From contig NW_015971538.1 in NCBI RefSeq assembly GCF_000182565.1, positions 1,608,983 to 1,672,982 on the forward strand: 64,000 bases of DNA. The letters run 5' to 3'. Positions 55,923-64,000 of this stretch are shown here, piece by piece. A program made the position numbers and the translations under genes. This DNA comes from Spizellomyces punctatus DAOM BR117 (lineage: Eukaryota; Chytridiomycota; Chytridiomycetes; Spizellomycetales; Spizellomycetaceae). The notes under the pieces were generated by a model that worked only from the letters and a program-made list of their open reading frames with translations, ran no database searches and was not told the DNA's origin. Position 1 is the first letter of the stretch, and each line of letters begins with the position of its first letter.

Positions 55923-58516
55923 TTATGATCGTAATGGAGGGCCTATATGTCGTAGGGTATCGTGTTCTGACACAAGAGGAGGTGGAGGTGATCCGTTTCT
56001 GCGTGCGACGTACAAACCGAGACCCTTACGTGGAAGTGAATGAGCCGGCGGACCCCACTGTCGAACTTCTCCTAGAAGGTATTCGCTTTTCGTATTCTGG
56101 ATATTTGAAATGTTAGAAACCCATATAAAATCATTGATCAAACGGTGTGTACATACTGGACCGAATGGCAAAGGTGCAGTTTGCACAGCTACGTCGCGAT
56201 ATGCTTCATGGTCTGATGAACTAGACTGCAAATTTTCTTTTTGCGTTGACGGTATTGCCGCGATTACAGCCTGCAACCCGGCTGGAGGCAGTTTTCTAGG
56301 AAGGCTATGCGCATTCACCGACTCAGGTGTTCTTCGTGGTTCTGCTGGGGCTTGACGACCAGCTTGAGATTCCAATGGGGCAGTCTCTTGACGCAACATT
56401 TTATCCGTTTCGATTTCCTCAGAGCGCCCCATTTGATCATTATGTGTCTCAGCAAAGGAGTCTGTCGCCACTGAATCCAAATGCAACCGGATGTGTCGGA
56501 ATCATATGTACCGTTGACGCAATCAAGCTGCATACTTACTTGAAGCGCTGTTAATGTCGACCAACCCCTAAGTGCGAGAAAGTTGGAGATGTTTGTACAT
56601 GGGTTTGGTTGTCAACCTTGTGCCGGGATAGGGTACTCGTACCTCGTGGTTGATAGCAGCCACTGCTTCCACCAAGGTGCTCCGCAATCTTGAAAGTACT
56701 GTTGTTCACTTCTGCTGTTCCGGAGAAAGCAAAACGGCTCTTGGAACCCTACCTTTCAATATAGGCGCCAAAATCGGTCGATATCACATCCTGATTATGA
56801 AGTCTGTGTTCATCCCAGTATTCAGTCATATCATCTGCTACCCGACAGACTTTCATTAACAATGAAGAGAGCTGCGAATTTTTGGTCTGTAAATCTTCGT
56901 CTATCTGCAAGGGAGTATAGGTTCAGCGACGACAGTGTAGCATGAGAGCGTATAAATTACTGTACCGGCAGATCAGCATTGCTACTCCTATCCGACTCAT
57001 ATATCTGATCTGTTGATTCCTCTTCTCGGTCTTCGTACTCGTATTGCTCACGATCATAAATGACATTTCCCTCTAGATCCAACAAACCGCTTTCATATGC
57101 CATCTCCAGCATCTTGTCGCTCTCTGCAATTCCGTATCGTCAGTTAGGAGTTTTTCCAGGTACGTTTCTAAACTTTACCTTTGAGCTTCTCCACCAGCAT
57201 TTTGATAACTCGCTGATTGGTCTGATTCTTCTTGGCCAATTCTTGTTCGGATTCCGTGAGCAGCCCATTACCTGTTCGTAATTGTGCCACCTTTTGTTTG
57301 AGTGAATCGTTTTCGCCGATCAGTTCGATCGTCTTTGCGCTCATTTTTTTGAGTTGAGACGTTATGGCCATGTTCTCGCGGATGGCTCGTTTCGTTGTCT
57401 GTTAACACAAAACCGCAGGATCAGAATGCATTTTGAAATCAGCCTCCAGTTTCCCAGCCGCATTATACCTCTGCCATCTGCTGATCCGCAACTCGTCGGA
57501 AGCTGGCCACCGCTTCATTGACCTTTTGTAGCATCTCTTTCTTGACGGAATTCTATGTAGATGCCTCTTTAAGCAAAATGCTGCCAGTTTCAGTACAACT
57601 GGTTATGTACCTTATCCTGAAGTACTTTTCGCTCAATATTGTGAATAGTCTCCTTGTATGACCGCTCCTTTGCTTCCAACTGATTCTTCAACGATTTCAG
57701 CTGCTGTTCTAGCTCGTCCTTTATCAAGTGACAAGTTGGCGTCGTCAATGTCCACCACTGGTGAGGAGACCCTGAACAATGCAGTCCTCACCTTCCTTGC
57801 AGCAAAAGTATTCAAGTCATGCAGTTGAGCCTTATAAACAGCAACCTGACTCTGCAGGCCTTCGATCTCTTTATGAGCAGCTCCCACCGCGTGCTCCACG
57901 TCAGTCTTGGCTTTCGCCTCGAGGTCTCTTTTTTCTTGGTCCATTTGAACCACCTTTTCCTCCAGATCACTGATATGCTTTTCGTGTTCCCCTACTTTAA
58001 TGTTCAGGAATTCCACAATGTCTTGCTGTACCAAGTTGTTGTGAGTGCGGGGTACCAGACAGCGAACGCTTCAATCACAGGCGGCTATGGCACCTTATCG
58101 TGGCTGGCTTTTGCTTGAGCTTTGCCCAAGGCGTCGTTTTCTTTGGTCAACACATCGCACTTGCTTTTACTTTAAGAATAAGGTAGCTGTTAAATTCAGT
58201 AGATTAACATGAATAAACGTTAATATCCGGACTTACTATCGCTCAAGCTTCTCCATGAGGTCTCGAACTTTGGCCTCATAAATTTCAATGGTGACCTCAT
58301 CTAGTTTTGATTTCTCGGCCTGCTTAAAATCTCCTTCATCTGTGCTGGAGGCAAAGTGTCAAGAAAGACAACAGTCAAGGGTTAAGGACAACTGTCAAGC
58401 AAATCGGATGAAACATGAGCATGCTCATATTTCGTATAAAACACAAAAGGATATCTGTCCCCTGTAGCGCTAGCCGATTTTCTTCCACCTTTCTTCCCGC
58501 CCTTTTTGTCAGACAT
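55923..58516 (-). CDS. CFAP157: Cilia- and flagella-associated protein 157-like coiled-coil protein
   Basis: Multi-exon minus-strand gene from ATG 58516 (MSDKKGGKKGGRKS, a lysine-rich start) to the TAA at 55923-55925. The middle is a long coiled coil: QDIVEFLNIKVGEHEKHISDLEEKV, then SLKNQLEAKERSYKETIHNIERKVLQDKN, then MAETTKRAIRENMAITSQLKK and MSAKTIELIGENDSLKQKV. The ETTKRAI.EN segment is what I associate with CFAP157, a FOXJ1-target axoneme/basal-body protein. The C-terminal exon is low-complexity and ends with a proline-rich tail. Exon ends between 56550 and 57100 were not fixed. A related coiled-coil protein such as BBOF1 is the alternative. Confidence 0.75.
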
Positions 58517-59970
58517 GGCGACGTGAAAGCGGTTGTCACTGGCTGAATGCTCGCGGGCAAGATTATACTTGAGGAATGTCGATCATTTGATCGAAATTTC
58601 GAGCGGACTATTTGGCTGGATGGCTTACCAAATCCTTGGATTCCAACCATGTTTAACCATCATTCGAGCAATATTGGATATCAAAAGAGAAATCCCAGCC
58701 CAGCAGTTTCGACTTCCCTCTGCGAGACTGATCAAAGGCTCTTCCAAAGCAAAAGAGACTGGCAAACGGTCTTGTTTGCAAAGGCCATTTGTGAGCATCA
58801 AGGCGGCTGTGGATCCAAAGTATGCACGGGAAATACCGCGTCGGCTTCTCTTTGTCAACATATATCATATTTCATCCTATTTCATCCTTTATCACAGGCC
58901 CTTCCCCCGAAAAGGATGCCATCATCGCCCGAAGGCTCCGGCGAGTCGTTGCTCCTACCATTTCTGGCGCGCGCACACGATCAGTCCCAGGCGCCCACCT
59001 CAAAGAGGTTAGTACGTTGCATTACTACAACGGCCTTTAAAGTTATCCGGTTATGACTTTTCGACCGAGTTGAGTTTAGCGCCAAGTTCCCAGGGCGGGC
59101 TCGAGTTTTACGCCATCCCAAGGCGAGTGAAGAGAGAGTGGGGGGGATGCGGGAGAGAGTGCCTTTTTATAACCCTGGGGGAACTGCGCTTTTTTTTTTT
59201 GCAATTCGGAATTCTCGGCGGAAGATTCCGTATCCTGCGTACGTCATTCTTGTGAGCACGCCATGAACGCCCAATCATCGTCGTCGCTTCCACCTCCTGG
59301 CAGCCCCTTGCCCACGGCGCGCGAGTCAAGATTATGTAAACGCGTGAAGCGAGTCATTTGTTTATCTTGATTTTCCCACGGTCCTCCCCCAACGAGATGA
59401 AGAACAAATATCGTACGCACAGACGACAAAGTTCACTACTTGATGGACGTTCAGTGAGGCGGAAATCGGACAGTCTGTATATGGCTTTCCTTCTCCCGCT
59501 CTCAATTGCAGAGACACATCTCATTTTTTTTTGGACATGACAATTCAAGCCGCGACGGGCATCATCTTATTTGCGAGTGTGGTAGGGAGCCCGATACAAT
59601 AGCAGGCTGCATTCGTCGAACGCCAGATCAATGGAGCTTCATTTGTTATGACAACATTTGCTGCTGTAATCACACCTATTGAAGCGGCTATTGAAAATGC
59701 TGTTACACTTCATTGGATAGCCGGTGCTATATGCTCAGAGGAAGCAGGTTCATTCCAAAAGCGATAGATATGGAAGATTTGTGACACAGAAACAAGATGT
59801 TATTCCCCCCGCTTCGACCTGCTATCTTGCAAAATCAGATAAATGTCGGTGTGCAGGAACGCATCCTATGTTATCTAAAAAGAAACTATGCAATGGCATG
59901 TAATGCTACGTGTATGTACATAATCCATCGGAAAGGAGGCCAGAAACGTCAACATGTGGTAATACCCCAG
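58517..59970. other. 1.45 kb without a recognisable gene
   Basis: Upstream of CFAP157 and downstream of the BTB gene. Overlapping plus-strand frames of up to 169 codons (58533-59056) exist, but none has a family motif, a clear codon pattern or a splice-supported extension. The stretch includes a GGGGG-rich segment near 59140 and an 11-base T run near 59190. A lineage-specific gene or a non-coding transcript cannot be excluded. Confidence 0.4.
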
Positions 59971-62145
59971 CTAGGAGCTGCTTTCAATATCAACTTGCTC
60001 GTTAGACACGTCAAACTTTCCGGTAGACTCGACGCCAGTAGCACGGCGCGGGCTTTGCGGTCCAGTTTCGTTATCATCCTTCTCAACCGGGCGGGTAATC
60101 GTATCATCATCTACGGCGTGCCGTTTTCCTTGGAATTCTTGCCGCTGAACTGTATCAAGGTATGCATCCGATCCAACAAACGCTGGGGCATCCCGGAAAA
60201 TTTCTTCCTCATCATCGTTGGCTTCTCGGTCCAATTCATCCACATTTGCTATTGCATCTACTTCCCCGAGCATCTGTTCGTATTCAGGTACTTCGGTTTC
60301 ATTTTCCCAGCGAGATGCTTCGGTCTGTTCAAAGTCTTTCACAACTAGGTGTTCAAGTATTTCATCCATGAGGGTCACGTACTCGGGATACAGATGGGGA
60401 TGTCGGACAACACGCGCAAATCCATCGCTTTTTCGTACCGCGTTGAAATCGGCTAAGACGTACTGTAGCACTAACCGACGTAAAGGTTCGTACTTGTATG
60501 CAAAGGAGAACAAGAATTCAGTGACGGTATCTGGTTGAATATGGGTTTGTAAAAGGCTTTTGGCTTTGCTCATCAAATCGTGAACCTAGTGTATGTTGTT
60601 AGGAAGAAATATATCGGCCGCAGGTGACTAGAGTGGTAGTACTAACCTGATATTTGTCCGCAATGACGTACAAGTACCCGATTTCTGATATCGACGATGG
60701 TGGATCGATCTCACGGACGTAGAGGTATAGCAACATGTTGCGGACTGTACTATAGGGGAAATCCGGTATCTCCACAACAGTGATATCACGCTCAGTCGTG
60801 CTTTCTTGAAACCCTCTCGTGAACATTGCCAGAAAGTAGTCAGAAAGGCTAGATAACACACTCTTTTGCGCTGTCAGAATCTTCCCTTCAACGACAAAAT
60901 GCACATCGGCAACTGCTGGATTCGCCAAGAGAGAGCGAAAGGCCATCGATCGACGCCAATCCAGATTCCCAGCTGATTCAGTTGGCTCGAAAATTGGTGG
61001 TCTATGTGGCGCAATAACTTCCATTCGTCGTAAAATAGCTAAGAGGCTTGCAGTACTCCGACGAGTAGGATGCGTACTTAAACGTCGAAACGCATCGCTC
61101 GATCTGATCTCAGCAAAACTCTGAATGATGTAAACGCATATCAGTTCCCGTAACGATGGAGACAGGCCACCGAGAGCCATGTAAACATCCAGAGCATCGG
61201 TAACCGTGAGACAACTGTAGACCATTCTTCGAGACGTCCTTCTCAGTTGCTCCATGCCAAAACGCTCGGCAAGGACCTGTAGATATGCATGATTCTTGGC
61301 AGTGTTTTCTACATGCAGTGCACCGGTGTAGGCATACGCAATGGTGGCCCGTACAACCTCATAAGGGATATCATCAATGACCAAAGGCGATCCATCCTCG
61401 GGAAGTTCACATCCCGGTAACCTGCTGGCAAGGACTGATCTTTGCACGTATATCGGCTTTCCTCCAGCTATCACAGTCAGATCGGAAATCCTTGCGTCAT
61501 CAAAAAGGCCTGCCGGTAGAGCACCAGCGGCTTGCACAGGCCCAATAGGTAAGGTAATTACATCTTTTCCATTGATAACGTCGGGTTTCTGGCGCAAGCC
61601 GGCTTCGCCTGTCGTGAAAGAGATCCTAATGATCAACGTGTCATCGGTCAACTCCATCAATCTTGGCGAGCTTCGGAGGCTTATCAACCACCATCCAGCA
61701 GCATCCTCCATGTCACACCAAGTTGACTGGCTGCTTCGAACAACATGAAGGGCGGCTGGTTCAGGCTCTGTGATTGTTATCTGAAAATCAATATTGTTTG
61801 CACGAATCCAGGAAAGGAACTGCTCTTCCGTTTCGTTTGCATTTTGAGCCCATATATGTAGGTATATATCAATCCTAGACATACTCGTGAGAAAGCAACA
61901 CAGGCACCGCTCTTGTGTTTTCTGGATCCTCACCTTTGCCCATAGTCCTTTGACGCCGGCCGTAAGCCAAACGGATATACATTGCACCCCCATTTTCGGT
62001 TGCATACTAGAAATGGAGTTGCCCCATAAGAGAAAGTTGTTTTCCCATGCTCGGCCTTGCTAAAATTTCGGATTGCAAGTTCCAGAGTCCTACGGTTCTC
62101 GGTCAACTTCAAGGGAGTGATAGCAACGTTGTTGGAGGTCCCCAT
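59971..62145 (-). CDS. MATH-like plus double BTB/POZ domain protein
   Basis: Three exons (62145-61934, 61874-60647, 60585-59971) in phase; about 684 residues. The N-terminal part looks like a MATH/TRAF-type domain: FLVCNRKWGCNVYPFG, then after the intron IDIYLHIWAQNANETE. Then a first BTB (DDARISDLTVIAGGKPIYVQRSVLASR...VVRATIAYAYTGAL) and a second BTB (NPAVADVHFVVEGKILTAQKSVLSSLSDYFLAMF...VRNMLLYLYV), each followed by helices. The acidic C-terminus ends in a Glu/Ser tail. BTB-MATH proteins are often Cullin-3 substrate adaptors; that role is an inference. ATG 62145 is the first in-frame start upstream of the MATH motif. Confidence 0.78.
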
Positions 62146-64000
62146 GACCAAGAGGTCTGACTGGGAAGCGGCAGATCTCAAGCTGCTCAAAGAGGGCTGG
62201 AGGTCTGATCGCGACAGTCACATGGGCTTGCTTACGTTCCCATCGCCCGCTGTTGCAAAGCGTGATATCTAAACGGGCATCAATCCTGTAGGCTACATGA
62301 ATTGTCTTTCCACTGGTATTTTCCAACACATTTCTTCAGTGAATTGTTCCTGGCTCTATTCACATACCGGTGGACCTTTTATCCAGAATTTCTGCGTTGA
62401 TGCTCTCCCATCTCCCTCCCTCAGCCCACTGGTTTCGGTGTTATGAGCCTCATCATCCAACTCTACCAAAACCCTTCAATGATTTCTCCTTTTCCTTATC
62501 ATTGAGCTAAAAGATGCATGTCAATATGTAGAAGGTCTCACCGAGTTTTTGGTTAACCCCTTCCTTACTCAGCTGTCACCATCGGCCCCTTCCACCATGG
62601 TAGCTACGTTGAAGATTGACCCACAGATGCAGTGACACTATTTGTTAGATGGCTTAATCTTGTCTATACATTCCTGCGTTCAGCTTACTTGCTGGCTTAT
62701 GTATCTGAAGACAGTGTACAGAGAGGCAACGGTATATATTTGTGGAGCGACACAGGACTGCCTACGAATTCTTATAGAAGGCTGGTTAGTCTATCCAGGC
62801 TACCCGGATATGGATGCGAGATTTTGTGACGATTGATGCTTGTACTGAACGACCGGCGATCCTCTTTGTTGGAGAATCGTAAGTTTGTTCGAGGTCAAGG
62901 GAGACAAAATGCCTTTAGCACTCGTCTTGACTTTTGTCCTTTGTATTCAAAGCATGCCTAAGAATCACCACTTGGCTTTGATGATGCTGATTTTTACAGC
63001 TCTCAGCGATCTATCAGGATGTTGGGCTTATCATTCTTCTCTCGCTTCTTTTTTCCTACTTGCTTTTGTTTCTGGTTTCTTTTCTGTTTCTGTTTGTTTG
63101 GTTTCATGTTTGTACCGGTTAGGACACTAAATGCAGCAGGTGTCCTTGTCAATAGGGGTTGCTGACTGCCCGAAGCATACTCTCATCTTGCACATGTTGA
63201 CGATACTCCTCCCTATAATGAGGATCTTGCATGGATGAGTAACAGGAAAATCGAGCCAGACACACTTTTATCCCTGTAGCGAGTGTCAACTTTGGGCAAG
63301 CTATGATGTGAGGAGGAGAATAGTCAATTTTTACCATGATATGGCTAGGTGTCGTAAGCTGTCGTCTAACCTGCTTTCCCTGCCCCAACCGAGGTCCCCC
63401 GTGTTTCTCTTCGAGCTGGCAATGTGGCTGCTTCCCTGGCGCTGCTTACTGGCTTTCCAGTACCGCAACAGCAAAACTTGCTGATCGCAGACATATCCAT
63501 ATGACCGAAGGGTAGGGCGGCTGGTGGGACTATTTGTGCCTAGGAGTGCTTTCTTTTGTTGCGGATGGCGATAAGTTCATACTCGTAAACTCGATCAGGA
63601 CATCCTCAGCATTCGATTCGAACTCCCTTTACAATAGGTTCCTCTGATACCATTGTGTTAACATAGGTCATGGAGGCCGTTGGTTGAGAATGGCACTTCT
63701 CAACATCAATGGTGCTTTTCTCCTCCCTGCGCAGCATTGAACTGTCGAGAAAAGGCCTGCAGAACGGTCAAAACCCTTGGGCAAGCGCTGGAAATAGTGC
63801 TTTGCGAAACAAAATAGACGACTGGTTCGCGATTTCAACAGGTAGAGAGACGGAAAAGCGTTGAAATGGGTGTATGGCAGGTGGTTAAATGATGGCCTTT
63901 CCGCTGATTGCTGTAGGAATTCGGAATTGCCTGCATGATATACATAATACCATCACCCACAGAACCATTTTTGGAAATCTTGCAGTATATCTGTGGAACT
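62146..64000. other. Right-edge region without a recognisable gene
   Basis: About 1.85 kb to the window edge. Open frames at 62642, 62885 (with hydrophobic and T-rich composition) and 63388 (minus) have no known motif and no splice-supported continuity. A T-rich tract at about 63030-63100 (TTCTTTT and TTTCTG repeats) dominates one stretch. It may be the upstream region of the BTB gene and of a gene beyond the edge. Confidence 0.4.

Noticed and set aside
58533-59056. Two overlapping plus-strand frames of about 160 codons
   Set aside because: No recognisable motif, no spliced continuation, and strong overlap in different frames with similar lengths, which suggests chance openness.
59797-60348. 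183-codon plus-strand open frame
   Set aside because: It lies mostly antisense to the C-terminal exon of the BTB gene and has no family motif.
62885-63130. Hydrophobic 81-codon plus-strand frame near the right edge
   Set aside because: Its hydrophobicity comes from a T-rich low-complexity tract; no start context, splice support or family match was found.
1-64000. CRISPR arrays or bacterial-type operons
   Set aside because: No regularly spaced direct repeats were seen, and the genes are intron-rich and nuclear.

Overview
This is a nuclear window from a flagellated fungus, most likely a chytrid of the Spizellomyces type. Three things point there: short (about 50-130 nt) GT-AG introns in nearly every gene; fungal/opisthokont housekeeping genes; and centriole and flagellum genes (POC1, CFAP70, CFAP157) that fungi without zoospores have lost. 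A mobile Fanzor nuclease closely resembling, from memory, SpuFz1 of Spizellomyces punctatus adds weight. The species is an inference.

Layout. 1-7.7 kb: the 3' part of a Sec7/BIG ARF-GEF, a mitochondrial-type 3-oxoacyl-ACP reductase (minus), and the centriole WD40 protein POC1. 7.8-16 kb: an RNase P/MRP Pop3/Rpp38-type subunit (minus), the long flagellar gene CFAP70 (minus), a small coiled-coil gene and a PAP2 lipid phosphatase (minus). 16.2-22.1 kb: divergent mitochondrial genes bL12m (minus) and SDHAF1 (plus), then a 2.1 kb Fanzor transposon, a TMEM135-like membrane protein (minus) and a tRNA-Glu. 22.4-32.2 kb: an anoctamin-like protein (minus), a divergent mitochondrial-translation pair (tRNA 2-thiouridylase, minus; EF-Ts, plus), a WH2/polyproline protein (minus) and V-ATPase subunit F. 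32.3-39.6 kb: DIS3/Rrp44 (minus), the DNA-repair nuclease FAN1, and a small putative mitochondrial protein. 40-48 kb: BUB3 (minus), a Clr2-domain silencing protein converging on the histone acetyltransferase GCN5 (minus), and SBDS. 48-56 kb: TFIIH p52/Tfb2 (minus), Misato/DML1, TRAPP BET3 (minus) and DPH7. 56-62 kb: flagellar CFAP157 (minus), about 1.4 kb without a recognisable gene, and a MATH plus double-BTB protein (minus). The last 1.9 kb shows no recognisable gene.

The main discovery candidate is the Fanzor element at 17859-20000. I found matching 33-nt terminal inverted repeats, a TA flanking dinucleotide at each end, a CATA tetranucleotide at the left boundary (the TAM I recall for SpuFz1), a complete set of RuvC and zinc-finger motifs, one apparent single-base frameshift near the N-terminus, and a right end that looks like a guide-RNA region with tRNA-like A and B boxes.

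Exon boundaries below were derived by eye from reading-frame continuity, GT-AG sites and family motifs. Where the exact joins are not worked out I say so. No alignment or database search was run.
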